A stretch of 64,000 bases of DNA from Dichotomicrobium sp964540795 (GCA_964540795.1 CAZINX010000008.1:1-64000); one strand, 5' to 3'. Counted from the stretch's first letter, positions 1-8,382 are shown. Translations and numbers: made by a program. The notes: generated by a model not told the origin, from the sequence alone.

Positions 1-1022
1 GCTTGACCGGGCACAAATGGTTCATGTCCGCGCCGATGTCGGATGCGTTCTTCGTACTGGCGCAAGCGCCGGGCGGGTTGTCGTGCTTTCTGGTCCCGCG
101 CGTGCTGCCGGACGGCTCGCGCAACGCGATCCTCCTGCAGCGGTTGAAGGACAAGCTGGGCAACCGCTCGAATGCGTCGTCAGAGGCCGAATTCGTCGGC
201 GCGCATGGCTGGCTGGTCGGCGAGGAGGGGCGTGGCGTGCCCGCGATCATCGAGATGGTCACCTATACGCGGCTGGACTGCGCGCTCGGCTCGGCCGGGC
301 TTATGCGGCTGGGGCTGGAGGTCGCCGCGCGGCACTGCGCACACCGTACCGTCTTCCAGAAGAAGCTGATCGACCAGCCGATGATGACGCGGGTGCTGGC
401 CGAACTGGCGCTGGATGCCGAGGCCGCGATGATGCTGGCGATGCGGCTGGCCCGCAGCTTCGACCGCGCGGACGCGGACGCGGATGAGGACGAGGCCGCC
501 TATCGCCGGCTGATGACGCCGGTTATCAAGTACTGGGTCTGCAAGGCCGCGCCGCCGTTCCTGTATGAGGCGATGGAGTGCCTGGGCGGCAACGGCTATG
601 TCGAGGAAGGGCTGCTGGCCCGCGCGTACCGCGAAGCGCCGGTCAACGCGATCTGGGAAGGCTCGGGCAACGTCATGTGCCTGGACGTCCTGCGCGTACT
701 GCAGCGTAGCCGGGAGACGGCGGAGCGCGTGGCCGAGCGGTTCGGGAAGGACGCGGCGGGTGCGCCGCGGCTGGTAGCAGCGGTGTAGAGGCTCAAGGAC
801 ATGCTGCACGCGCCTTCGGAGGCCGATGGCCGCTACCTGACCGAAACGCTGGCGCTGGTCGGCGCGGCCTGCGAGATGCGCCAGCACGCGCCGGCTGCGG
901 TCGCGGATGCGTTCATCGCCTCGCGGCTGACTAGCGGCTTCCACACGACATATGCGGCATCATCCGGCGAGGCGGACGCCCGCGCGATCCTGTCGGCCGT
1001 CGTTCCGGGCGCAACCGGCTAG
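1..1022 (+). pseudogene. AidB-like acyl-CoA dehydrogenase, 5' part outside window, interrupted by in-frame TAG
   Basis: This is the C-terminal part of an acyl-CoA dehydrogenase of the AidB subgroup, FAD flavoproteins linked in E. coli to the alkylation response. The frame is open from base 3. It shows TGHKWFMSAPMSDAF, the KLGNRSNASSE stretch, LGGNGYVEE and NAIWEGSGNVMCLDVLR, all typical of the family. TAG at 786-788 ends the first piece after LVAAV. The same frame then continues (RLKDMLHAPSEADG, later VADAFIASRL) to a second stop at 1020-1022, and this second piece resembles the usual AidB tail. The gene is therefore either inactivated, shortened by about 78 residues, or affected by a one-base sequence error. 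The last stop overlaps the stop of the opposing permease gene in a CTAG. The family call is firm; the pseudogene status is inference. Confidence 0.75.
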
Positions 1023-1948
1023 AGGCTCTCCGCGATGAAAATGAACAACGGCAGCGTGATCGCCGCGAACAGCACCTGCACGGTCATGATGTTGGCCATC
1101 AGCGCGGCATCGCCGCCCATCTGCCGGGCCATGACGTAGGAAGACGAGGCCGTCGGGACTGCTCCGGTGATGATCGCGATGGTGCGGGCCAAACCGTCGA
1201 GGCCCACGATCCAGCACAGCAGCACCACCAGCAGCGGCATCCCGATCAGGCGCATCAGGACGCCCACTGCCACGAGGGTCTTGGTTTCCATCGCCCGCCC
1301 GACGCTCAGCCCCGCGCCTACCGCAAGCAGCGCCAGCCCCAGCCCGCCATCGCCGATGATGTCGATCGCGCCATAGATGAAATCGGGCACGCCGGTGATG
1401 TTCAGCGCGAAGCCGATGACGCAGGCGACGATCAGCGGATTGCTGGCGATCTTGAGAATGACGGTGGTCCAGTCCGGCGTCGCTTCCGCTTCCCCGAAGA
1501 TGGTCAGAACCGCAACGTTGAGAATGTTGATGAGCGGGACCATGACGCCGATGGCGATGCCGCTGAGCGCGACGCCCTCATCGCCGTAGAGCGAGCCGAC
1601 GATCGCCAGCGCCATGAAGCCGTGAAACCGTGTCGCGCCCTGGAAGATGCTGGTGAAGGTCGGCCCGGAAATGCCGAAGCGGCGCGCTGTGACCGGCTGC
1701 AACAGCAGCAGCAGGAGCGCCATGCCGATGACGCCGCCAGTGATGGCGATGGCGAAGTCGGTGATCGGGATCGCCCCGAGATCGGCCCGCGCCAGCGTGC
1801 GGATAATCAGGAACGGCATCAGGATGTAGAAGCAGACATGCTCGACCACCGGCCACATGTCGTCGGGCACGAGCCTGACCTGCTTGACGAGATAGCCGGT
1901 GATGATGATGAGGAAGATCGGCGCGATGGCGTTGAGCGTGGTGAGCAT
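1019..1948 (-). CDS. AEC (auxin efflux carrier) family permease
   Basis: This 309-residue integral membrane protein resembles AEC-family transporters, whose bacterial members carry malonate, malate or other organic anions out of or into the cell. The start MLTTLNAIAPIFLIIITGY fits the family's first helix, and an AAGG sits six bases before this ATG. Longer versions of the frame run into ruvX and were rejected. About ten hydrophobic segments follow, with a polar central loop around EAEATPDW and a C-terminal half containing GAVPTASSSYVMARQMGGD, typical of the second helix bundle. The gene is 64 bases downstream of ruvX on the same strand, so the two may be cotranscribed without an obvious functional link. 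The substrate cannot be read from the sequence. Confidence 0.85.
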   Translation of the reverse strand: MLTTLNAIAPIFLIIITGYLVKQVRLVPDDMWPVVEHVCFYILMPFLIIRTLARADLGAIPITDFAIAITGGVIGMALLLLLLQPVTARRFGISGPTFTSIFQGATRFHGFMALAIVGSLYGDEGVALSGIAIGVMVPLINILNVAVLTIFGEAEATPDWTTVILKIASNPLIVACVIGFALNITGVPDFIYGAIDIIGDGGLGLALLAVGAGLSVGRAMETKTLVAVGVLMRLIGMPLLVVLLCWIVGLDGLARTIAIITGAVPTASSSYVMARQMGGDAALMANIMTVQVLFAAITLPLFIFIAESL

Positions 1949-2012
1949 GGGCGCCTTTATGCCCGGCGCGACGCCCTGCGCCAAGCCTTTGAGCGCATAC
2001 CAGCTTCCGCAC

Positions 2013-2498
2013 TCAGAGATTTCGCAGCCGGTCGAGCGCTCCCTGGAGTATGTAGGCAGCGGCGACCTTGTCGATGGTTTCGGCGCGGCGCTTGCGCGAT
2101 GTGTCCGCTTCGATGAGCGCGCGCTCGGCCGCGACGGTGGACAGGCGCTCGTCCCAGAGCAGGACCGGCAGATCGGTCGCGGCGGCCAGGTTGCGCGCAT
2201 AGGCGCGGGCCGACTGCGCGCGCGGCCCTTCCGAGCCGTCCATGTTCAGCGGCAGGCCGATCACGATGCCACCGACGCTGTAATACGCGATGATCTCGCT
2301 CAGCCGGGCGAGGTCGTCGCGGAATTTGGTGCGCTTGATGGTTTCCAGCGAGGAGGCCACGCTGCGGTTCACGTCCGACACGGCCACGCCGATGGTTTTC
2401 GTGCCAAGGTCCAGCCCGATCAGCCGCGCCCCGTCCGGCAGCGCGGCGTGGAACGCCTCGACGGTCATGGCATTGGTATTGGCGTTGGCGCTGGACAT
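2013..2498 (-). CDS. ruvX: Holliday junction resolvase RuvX/YqgF
   Basis: This 161-residue RNase H-fold protein belongs to the YqgF/RuvX family, implicated in pre-16S rRNA 5'-end maturation and in Holliday junction resolution. Visible motifs are GLDLGTKTIG at about 28-37 with the first acidic residue D30, GLPLNMDGSEGPR at 81-93, WDERLSTVAAE at 115-125 with E117, and ETIDKVAA with D143. Together these supply the three metal-binding acids. The start at 2498 is chosen because GGAGA lies about eight bases upstream; ATGs at 2525 and 2468 are in frame but less well placed. The length is a little above the usual 140-150 because of a low-complexity N-terminus. Confidence 0.92.
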   Translation of the reverse strand: MSSANANTNAMTVEAFHAALPDGARLIGLDLGTKTIGVAVSDVNRSVASSLETIKRTKFRDDLARLSEIIAYYSVGGIVIGLPLNMDGSEGPRAQSARAYARNLAAATDLPVLLWDERLSTVAAERALIEADTSRKRRAETIDKVAAAYILQGALDRLRNL

Positions 2499-2608
2499 GG
2501 GCGCGTCTCCGTGCGCCCCCCGCATGTTGAGACGTCACATATGCCTCTTATACTGCGCCGCGCAGCGATCCTCGCGCAACCGGCCAAATACGCAAATGGA
2601 GGCCCACC

Positions 2609-3298
2609 ATGAAACTTACCTGGCTCGGACATTCCGCATTCCGCCTGGAGACAGGCTCCAGCGTCATCCTCATCGACCCGTTCCTGTCCGGCAACGACAA
2701 GTTCACCGGATCGGTGGACGAGGCCGCTCAGGGCTGCACCCATGTCGTGCTCACCCACGGCCATGACGATCACACCGGCGACGCGCTCGACATCTGCAAG
2801 AAGACCGGCGCAAAGCTGGTCGCGGTCTATGAACTGGCGCTCTACATGAACGCCAAGGGCATCGAGAACATCGACCCGGCCAACCCCGGCGGCACGCTGT
2901 CCCAGGACGGCTTCGACGTGTCCTTCGTCAAGGCGTTCCACTCCTCCAGCACCATGATCGACGGCAAGCCGGTCTATCTGGGCGCGGCCTGCGGCGTGGT
3001 CATCCGCGCGGAGGGCGAGAGCGTCTACCACATGGGCGATACCGAGATTTTCAGCGACATGGCGCTCATTCACGAGGTGTTCGCCCCGACGGTCGGCCTC
3101 GTGCCGATCGGCGACCGCTTCACGATGGGCGCGAAGACCGCGGCGACGGCCTGCAAGCGGTATTTCGACTTCAAGACCATCGTGCCGATCCATTACGGGA
3201 CCTTCCCGATCATCGACCCCGATCCGTCGAAATTCCTGTCCGAGATGGAGGGGCATAACGTGGTCATGCCGGAGATCGGCGGCGACGTGGCGCTGTAG
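2609..3298 (+). CDS. UPF0173-type metal-dependent hydrolase (metallo-beta-lactamase fold)
   Basis: This 229-residue protein has the length and motifs of UPF0173 (YtkL-like) hydrolases. It carries THGHDDHTGD at residues 49-58, the metallo-beta-lactamase HxHxDH signature. Further probable metal ligands are H111 in FHSSS, D144 in HMGDTE and H195 in PIHYGTFP. A GGAGG sits seven bases before the ATG. The gene stands alone, divergent from ruvX and followed by a GC hairpin. The biological substrate of the family is unknown. It is cytoplasmic, with no signal peptide. Confidence 0.9.
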   Translation: MKLTWLGHSAFRLETGSSVILIDPFLSGNDKFTGSVDEAAQGCTHVVLTHGHDDHTGDALDICKKTGAKLVAVYELALYMNAKGIENIDPANPGGTLSQDGFDVSFVKAFHSSSTMIDGKPVYLGAACGVVIRAEGESVYHMGDTEIFSDMALIHEVFAPTVGLVPIGDRFTMGAKTAATACKRYFDFKTIVPIHYGTFPIIDPDPSKFLSEMEGHNVVMPEIGGDVAL

Positions 3299-3370
3299 CG
3301 GCCGGGCGGGCCGGCGCGGCCGCGCCGGTCCGGGTTGAATCGCGCCAACGCCGAGCGGGGCGTATCGGGG

Positions 3371-3399
3371 GAAGGGGTCGCCGTCATGGCGGCCCCTTC
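3371..3399 (+). terminator. Hairpin after the UPF0173 gene
   Basis: The arms 3371-3382 and 3388-3399 form a 12-bp stem with one G-U pair (GAAGGGGTCGCC against GGCGGCCCCTTC) closing a five-base loop. No T-run follows, so it is a GC-hairpin type candidate rather than a textbook intrinsic terminator. A similar hairpin follows the next gene. Confidence 0.4.
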
Positions 3400-3595
3400 A
3401 TGATTCCGGGCTGGCCGAGGCCGTTGCGGGGGAGCGCCCGTTCCCGGCGGCGGCTGTTGCGTGTCCCGCGTTCGGCCGTGATCAGCGGCCCATCTTCCCC
3501 CGGTTCAATCTTGCGTTGCAGAAAAAGCACGCCTCGCGCCAAAATGGCGCTGATTCTCTTGTGCGAGGGCTACACGCCCGGATTGCAGCAGCTTT

Positions 3596-3624
3596 CTGAC
3601 TTCCCCCAAAAAGAGCATTATCGT
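3596..3624 (+). promoter_or_regulatory. Possible promoter of the autotransporter-like gene
   Basis: CTGACT and TATCGT are separated by 17 bases within the only AT-richer patch of the intergenic region. This would give a leader of roughly 135-140 bases before the ATG at 3769. The -35 match is weak, so this is a guess from pattern only. Confidence 0.25.
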
Positions 3625-3768
3625 AAAACACAACCTGTGCGGGCATGGCTGTGCTCCTCAACAGCGTGGCGAAAGCCCGTCCGTAAGGAGGCTGAACCCG
3701 CCGTGCGATCGGCAGATGGTTTGCAAACGCGCGCTTCCTGCAGCGCGCACGAAAACAGGAGATGTGAA

Positions 3769-4527
3769 ATGGCGTTCTTGGAATGGCTTTGCAGCAAGAG
3801 GGCCGTGGCGCTGGCCGCGGCCGCGGCGGTGGCGCTTGGTGTCGGGATGGTCGCGACGCCGGATGAGGCGGCGGCGCAGTGTACGATCATCAACGAGGAC
3901 AGCAACACGGACGTCGATACGTTTGAGGACCTGCGCACTGACACGCTCACCTTTCCCGATGAAGATGACGTTGCGGTCGACTGTACGGATTCGATCACGA
4001 CCGACGACATTGTCAACGGCACCATTGACGGAGAGGATATTGGCAACGGTGAAGTCGACACGCTGCAACTGGCTGATGACGCTGTCGAGCAGGACAAGAT
4101 CGCGGATGATGCGGTCGGCAGCGCTCAGATTCAGGAAAATGCCGTGACTGCCTCGGAACTGGCGGATGATTCCGTGGACACCGCGGCGATCCAGGATAGC
4201 GCAGTGACGACCGAGAAGATCGCCGATGACGCGGTCACCTGGGACAAGCTGGCCCCAGGCGTGCGCAATCGCATCGACGAAAACTCCGAGGGCGTCGCCA
4301 TCGCTCTGGCCCTGCAGAACCCGGACCTCGTCGGCAACGAGACCTTCGGCCTCTCGGTGAACTGGGGCGGATTTGAAAGCTCCAACGCGCTCGGCATCGC
4401 CGCGACAGGCGTTCTCGGTACCGACGTCTTCGGCGCTGGAGACCGTCTCGCAATCGCCGGCGGCGTCGGCTTCGGCTTCGATGAAGATACCGTCGGAGGC
4501 CGCGTCGGCGCGCAACTCTCCTGGTAG
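3769..4527 (+). CDS. Small YadA-like trimeric autotransporter candidate with eight 10-residue repeats
   Basis: This 252-residue exported protein has a hydrophobic signal segment (about 10-36, ending DEAAAQ), an acidic Thr/Asp-rich head, then eight exact 10-residue repeats at residues 81-160 of the form (I/L)ADDAVxxxK (for example LADDAVEQDK, IADDAVGSAQ, LADDSVDTAA). A short helical link follows (GVRNRIDENSEGVAIALALQ). The last 70 residues look like four amphipathic beta strands (around ETFGLSVNWGGF, SNALGIAATGVLG, DRLAIAGGVGFGF and VGGRVGAQLSW), matching the layout of the YadA anchor that forms a 12-strand barrel as a trimer. The start is fixed by AGGAG seven bases upstream; a longer frame from 3400 lacks a plausible N-terminus. 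It ends in Trp rather than Phe. Very short for this adhesin family. The adhesin role is inference. Confidence 0.7.
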   Translation: MAFLEWLCSKRAVALAAAAAVALGVGMVATPDEAAAQCTIINEDSNTDVDTFEDLRTDTLTFPDEDDVAVDCTDSITTDDIVNGTIDGEDIGNGEVDTLQLADDAVEQDKIADDAVGSAQIQENAVTASELADDSVDTAAIQDSAVTTEKIADDAVTWDKLAPGVRNRIDENSEGVAIALALQNPDLVGNETFGLSVNWGGFESSNALGIAATGVLGTDVFGAGDRLAIAGGVGFGFDEDTVGGRVGAQLSW

Positions 4528-4552
4528 CTTGCAGCGGGGTGTTGCCAGGAAA

Positions 4553-4578
4553 GGGGCCGTCCGCGTGGCGGCCCCGCT
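4553..4578 (+). terminator. Hairpin after the autotransporter-like gene
   Basis: GGGGCCG (4553-4559) pairs with CGGCCCC (4569-4575) around a nine-base loop and is followed by GCTTTCGTT. It lies 26 bases past the stop codon and closely resembles the hairpin before the gene. Confidence 0.45.
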
Positions 4579-4608
4579 TTCGTTCCACCGCCGGAAGGTC
4601 GTCCCGTC

Positions 4609-5343
4609 ATGGTATCTCGTTCCGTCATTGCGGCGCTGCTTGTCGGCCTGTCGCCCGCGTTCTTGACGCCCGGCACGCCCGCCCTCGCGCAAGAACAGCC
4701 GGCAAACGCAAAGGCGCGCAAGCCCGCTATACAGTCGGACGCCGATGCGCGGCGCGTCGTCCGGCTCGTGCGCGAAACCTTCGCCGCCGTCCATCAGGCC
4801 AATATTTCCGGCAACTATGCGGTCTTCCGCGATCTGGCCGCGCCGTCGCTGCGCTCGTCGATGTCGCTGCTCGACCTCGCCAACTACTTCGCGCCGCTGC
4901 GCAAGCAAAAGGCCGATCTCGGCCGCGCGCTGATGACGCTGCCGAAATTCCCCGAGAAACCCGTCATCCTCCGCGAGAAATTCCTCGTGCTGAAAGGCTA
5001 CATCCCCGGCGAACCGCGCATCGCCTTCAATTTCACCTATCAGCGCGGGGGCGGCCGCTGGCGCTTTGTCAACATCGCCATCAAGCCGGTGGCGGCGAAG
5101 GAGTCTGCATCCGCGCGCGGCGGCCAAAAGGCCGCGGAGCCGAAACGCGCCGCCTCCCGGACCCACGCCCCGCCCGCGCCGGCCAAACGGCCCGCCGCGC
5201 AACCGCAGACCACGGCCCCACCCGCCACAAGCGCCTTGAGGAGCACGACCATCGCCAAGACGCCCGCCTCTCCCGAAAGCCCGGAGACGGATGACTGGCC
5301 GATGAGGTTTTGGTATTCGCTCCCCTTCAGCGGCGGTCGTTGA
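4609..5343 (+). CDS. Secreted protein with NTF2-like domain and Pro/Ala-rich tail
   Basis: This 244-residue hypothetical protein begins with a clear signal peptide (MVSRSVIAALLVGLSPAFL, cleavage likely after PALA near residue 28). Residues about 45-165 (HQANISGNYAVFRDLAAPSL, later AFNFTYQRGGGRWRFVNIAI) have the helix-then-sheet pattern of small NTF2-like periplasmic domains found in alphaproteobacteria. The tail from about 165 to 225 is rich in Ala, Pro, Lys and Arg and is probably disordered. GGAAGG lies about ten bases before the ATG. The function is unknown; the location is probably periplasmic. The gene is separated from gatC by 143 bases that carry a probable promoter. Confidence 0.7.
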   Translation: MVSRSVIAALLVGLSPAFLTPGTPALAQEQPANAKARKPAIQSDADARRVVRLVRETFAAVHQANISGNYAVFRDLAAPSLRSSMSLLDLANYFAPLRKQKADLGRALMTLPKFPEKPVILREKFLVLKGYIPGEPRIAFNFTYQRGGGRWRFVNIAIKPVAAKESASARGGQKAAEPKRAASRTHAPPAPAKRPAAQPQTTAPPATSALRSTTIAKTPASPESPETDDWPMRFWYSLPFSGGR

Positions 5344-5396
5344 GCTTGTCGCGCTCGCGGCCCGCCGCGTATCCGCCGCCCAGCGCATGGCCCGTG

Positions 5397-5425
5397 TTGC
5401 GCTTTCGCGCGGGGAACGCTAAGAC
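5397..5425 (+). promoter_or_regulatory. Probable promoter of the gatCA operon
   Basis: TTGCGC (5397-5402) and TAAGAC (5420-5425) are separated by 17 bases, with gatC starting about 60 bases downstream. The pattern fits a housekeeping sigma factor in a GC-rich genome. Confidence 0.4.
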
Positions 5426-5486
5426 AGGCCAAACGGCCCGCTCCGCCGGGCGAAACGCTTTTTTCACAAACCGGACCAGACAGCCA

Positions 5487-5774
5487 ATGGAGATCGATGA
5501 GGCCACGGTGCGCCATATCGCCCGGTTGGCGCGCATAAAGATTGGCGAGGCCGAAGCCGCCAGCCTGCAGCGCGAACTGACGGCGATACTCGACTGGGTG
5601 GACCAGCTCGGCGAGGTCGACACCGAAAACGTCGCGCCGCTGACGCGCATCGGCGATCTGACCTTGCCCTGGCGCGCCGACGAGGTGACAGCGGGCGGCT
5701 GCCAGGACGACATTCTCCGCAACGCGCCGATGACCGAGGACGGCTTCTTCGTCGTGCCAAAGGTCGTGGAGTAG
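5487..5774 (+). CDS. gatC: Asp-tRNA(Asn)/Glu-tRNA(Gln) amidotransferase subunit C
   Basis: This 95-residue protein is the normal length for GatC, the small subunit that links GatA and GatB in the complex converting misacylated Glu-tRNA(Gln) or Asp-tRNA(Asn) to the amidated forms. The N-terminus MEIDEATVRHIARLARI and the C-terminal region (RADEVTAGG, ILRNAPMTEDGFFVVPKVVE) are typical. The ATG at 5487 matches the family start; a longer frame from 5310 is not needed. The stop is two bases before gatA, so the two are cotranscribed. No gatB is present in the window. Confidence 0.95.
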   Translation: MEIDEATVRHIARLARIKIGEAEAASLQRELTAILDWVDQLGEVDTENVAPLTRIGDLTLPWRADEVTAGGCQDDILRNAPMTEDGFFVVPKVVE

Positions 5775-5776
5775 GT

Positions 5777-7282
5777 ATGCCCAAAGCGAAGACCACGAAT
5801 CCCACCGACCTGACGCTGAGCGAGGCGCGCGATGCGCTGCAGGCGAAATCGCTGAGTTCGGTCGAGCTGACGCGCGCGCATCTGGAGGCCATCGCGGCGG
5901 GCAACGAGCAGCTGAACGCTTTCATCGACGTGACGCTGGAAAAGGCGCTGGCGATGGCCGAGCAGTCGGATGCGCGGATCGCGCGCGGCGAGGCCGGCCC
6001 CCTCGAAGGCCTGCCGCTCGGCATCAAGGACCTGTTCTGCACCCGCGACGTTCACTCGACCGCTTGCTCGAATATCCTGAACGGCTTTCAGCCGCCCTAC
6101 GAATCCACCGTCACGCAGAAGCTTTGGGATGCCGGCGCGGTGATGCTCGGCAAGCTCAACATGGACGAGTTCGCCATGGGCTCGTCGAACGAAAGCAGCG
6201 CGCGCGGCCCCTGCGTCAACCCGTGGCGCGCCAAGGGCAAGCGCAAGAAGCTGGTGCCGGGCGGCTCCTCCGGCGGCTCGGCGGCGGCGGTGGCGGCGCG
6301 GTTCTGCCTCGGTGCGACGGCCTCGGACACCGGCGGCTCGATCCGTCAGCCCGCCGCGCTCACCGGCACGGTGGGCGTGAAGCCAACCTACGGTCGCTGT
6401 TCGCGCTGGGGCATGGTCGCGTTCGCCTCCTCTCTCGATCAGGCCGGCGTAATCGCACGCAGCGTTCGCGACAGCGCAATCCTCTTGCGCGAGATCTGCG
6501 GACACGACCCCAAGGATTCGACCAGCGCGCCGGCCGATGTGCCGGATTTCGAGGCCGCGCTTGGCGGGCCGGTCAAGGGGCTGAAGGTCGGCATTCCGGG
6601 GGAATACCGAATTGAGGGCATGTCGGAAGAGATCGTGGCGCTGTGGGATCAGGGCATCGAATGGCTCCGCGGCGCGGGCGCGGAGATCAGGGAGGTCAGC
6701 CTGCCGCACACGCGCTATGCGCTGCCCGCGTATTACATCATCGCCCCTGCGGAGGCGTCTTCCAACCTCGCGCGCTACGACGGCGTGCGCTACGGTCGGC
6801 GCGTGGACGGCCACGATCTCATCGACATGTATGAGCGCACGCGCGCGGAAGGGTTCGGCGCGGAGGTCAAGCGCCGCGTGCTGATCGGCACCTACGTGCT
6901 CTCGGCGGGGTATTACGACGCTTACTACCTCAAGGCGCAGAAGGTGCGCACGCTCATCAAGCAGGACTTCGACAACGCCTTCGAGGATGTGGACGTGCTG
7001 TTGACTCCGACCACGCCAGGACCGGCGTTCGCCCTGAAGGAGAAGCAGGCCGATCCGCTGGAGATGTATCTGAACGACATCTTCACGGTGCCGATCAACA
7101 TGGCAGGGCTGCCCGGTCTGTCGGTGCCCGCCGGGCTGACGGAAAGCGGACTGCCTCTGGGGCTGCAGCTCATCGGCCGGGCTTTCGACGAGGCGACGAT
7201 GCTGCGCGCGGGACAGGTGATCGAGGACGCGGCGGGCACATCGCCCGCGCCGCGCAACTGGTGGGCCAAGGCGAAATCCTGA
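5777..7282 (+). CDS. gatA: Asp-tRNA(Asn)/Glu-tRNA(Gln) amidotransferase subunit A
   Basis: This 501-residue amidase-signature enzyme releases ammonia from glutamine for transamidation of misacylated tRNA. The catalytic features are visible: K84 in GLPLGIKDLF, the serine-rich PGGSSGGSAA at 161-170, and S188 in ASDTGGSIRQPA, together the Ser-cisSer-Lys triad. The length is normal for alphaproteobacterial GatA. It starts two bases after gatC. The chorismate mutase gene follows after 40 bases on the same strand, perhaps by read-through. Confidence 0.97.
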   Translation: MPKAKTTNPTDLTLSEARDALQAKSLSSVELTRAHLEAIAAGNEQLNAFIDVTLEKALAMAEQSDARIARGEAGPLEGLPLGIKDLFCTRDVHSTACSNILNGFQPPYESTVTQKLWDAGAVMLGKLNMDEFAMGSSNESSARGPCVNPWRAKGKRKKLVPGGSSGGSAAAVAARFCLGATASDTGGSIRQPAALTGTVGVKPTYGRCSRWGMVAFASSLDQAGVIARSVRDSAILLREICGHDPKDSTSAPADVPDFEAALGGPVKGLKVGIPGEYRIEGMSEEIVALWDQGIEWLRGAGAEIREVSLPHTRYALPAYYIIAPAEASSNLARYDGVRYGRRVDGHDLIDMYERTRAEGFGAEVKRRVLIGTYVLSAGYYDAYYLKAQKVRTLIKQDFDNAFEDVDVLLTPTTPGPAFALKEKQADPLEMYLNDIFTVPINMAGLPGLSVPAGLTESGLPLGLQLIGRAFDEATMLRAGQVIEDAAGTSPAPRNWWAKAKS

Positions 7283-7322
7283 CAGGCTTCAGCGCGGCAA
7301 CGAGCGGACAAGGGCAACGGCA

Positions 7323-7637
7323 ATGAGCGCCAGACGGCCGGAAGACTGCACGGACATGGACCAGGTGCGCGCCGAGATCGACCGGATCGACAACGCGCTC
7401 GTGGATCTCATCGCAGAGCGCTTCAGCTACGTCGACCGCGCCTGGCAGTTCAAATCCCGCCCGGAAGAGGCGACCGTGCCGTGGCGTATCCAGGAGGTCA
7501 TCGACAAGGTCGAGGCGCGCGCCCGCGAGCGCGGCCTGCCGCCCGAACTGGCGGAAGCGTTATGGCGTCAGATGATCGGCTGGTTCATCCAGTACGAGGA
7601 ACAACGCCTAAGGCGAGAACGCGGCGACCCCGAGTGA
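7323..7637 (+). CDS. Chorismate mutase, AroQ type
   Basis: This 104-residue all-helical protein is a type II (AroQ/CM_2) chorismate mutase, which turns chorismate into prephenate for Phe/Tyr synthesis. It keeps the expected basic residues: R16 in QVRAEIDRID, R33 in LIAERF, K44 in QFKSR and R55 in VPWRIQEV. It ends in the helix MIGWFIQYEEQRL. Isochorismate-pyruvate lyases of the PchB type share this fold, but their characteristic C-terminal Gln appears to be Glu here, so mutase is favoured. The gene lies between gatA and pcs on the same strand with short gaps. Confidence 0.85.
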   Translation: MSARRPEDCTDMDQVRAEIDRIDNALVDLIAERFSYVDRAWQFKSRPEEATVPWRIQEVIDKVEARARERGLPPELAEALWRQMIGWFIQYEEQRLRRERGDPE

Positions 7638-7671
7638 GAACTCGCGCAACGGCCGCAGAGGAGCAGGGCGA

Positions 7672-8382
7672 ATGGAACAGCGCAGCATCTGGCCGGCCGC
7701 CGCGGTCCACATCCTCACAGCGACAGGCGCGGTTTTCGGCTTCCTCGCGCTGACGGCGACGGCGCGCGGCGCATACGAGACGGCGTTTCTCTGGCTCGGC
7801 GCGGCGCTTCTGGTCGATGGTCTGGACGGCCCGCTGGCGCGGTATTTCTACGTGAAGCAGACGCTGCCGCGCATCTGCGGCGAGACGCTTGATGTCGTCA
7901 TCGACTATCTCACCTATGTCGTCGTCCCGGCCTTCATGCTTTACGAGGCCGCGCTGGTGCCGGAAGGCTTCGCGGGCATCGCCGCCGGGGCGATCGTGCT
8001 GACCTCGCTTTTTCACTTTGCCGACAACGACAGCAAGACCGGGGATGGCTTCTTCGTCGGTTTCCCGGCGCTGTGGAACTTGTTCGCGCTCTATGCATTC
8101 GTGCTGGAGCCCGCGCCGGAAGTGGTGCTGGCGGGGGTCGCGCTACTGTCTGTGCTTACCTTCGTTCCGCTCAAGTGGGGCCACCCCGTGAGGGTCCGGG
8201 CCTATCGCTGGCTGACGCTCTCTGTCACCGCGGTCTGGTCCATCGCGGCGATTGTTGCGTTGCTGCGCGGCTTCCCCGGCGATATGACGACGCAGTTCAT
8301 TTTCGTGGCAGCGGCCATTTATTACATCGCGCTGAGCTTGAGCCGCTCAGCCGGCCTCGCAGCGGTCGAGGAAAGTCAGTAA
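7672..8382 (+). CDS. pcs: Phosphatidylcholine synthase
   Basis: This 236-residue membrane enzyme condenses CDP-diacylglycerol with choline to make phosphatidylcholine, a pathway typical of bacteria that live with eukaryotes and of many alphaproteobacteria. The signature DGPLAR (52-57), then G70, D74 and D78 in ICGETLDVVIDY, is the CDP-alcohol phosphotransferase motif with the lengthened 12-residue spacer known from Pcs proteins. About eight hydrophobic segments are present. Motif order and length leave little doubt. The gene follows the chorismate mutase after 34 bases, with GAGG-like bases upstream of the ATG. Confidence 0.93.
   Translation: MEQRSIWPAAAVHILTATGAVFGFLALTATARGAYETAFLWLGAALLVDGLDGPLARYFYVKQTLPRICGETLDVVIDYLTYVVVPAFMLYEAALVPEGFAGIAAGAIVLTSLFHFADNDSKTGDGFFVGFPALWNLFALYAFVLEPAPEVVLAGVALLSVLTFVPLKWGHPVRVRAYRWLTLSVTAVWSIAAIVALLRGFPGDMTTQFIFVAAAIYYIALSLSRSAGLAAVEESQ

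Larger units (their letters stand above)
3299..3768. other. 470-base gene-free stretch before the autotransporter-like gene
   Basis: I find no convincing gene here. The open frame that covers it upstream of 3769 has arginine/serine-rich shadow composition and no start signal. The stretch holds a perfect 18-base GC palindrome at 3311-3328, a terminator-like hairpin at 3371-3399, a locally less GC-rich patch at about 3595-3640 with a possible promoter, and a GCGCGC/GCGCGC stem at about 3731-3748 just before the ribosome-binding site of the next gene. It is long for this compact genome, so a regulated leader or a small RNA is possible but unproven. Confidence 0.5.

Noticed and set aside
3400..3768. 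N-terminal extension of the autotransporter-like gene
   Set aside because: It would place an Arg/Ser-rich segment before the signal peptide. The ATG at 3769 has a good ribosome-binding site directly in front of a signal peptide.
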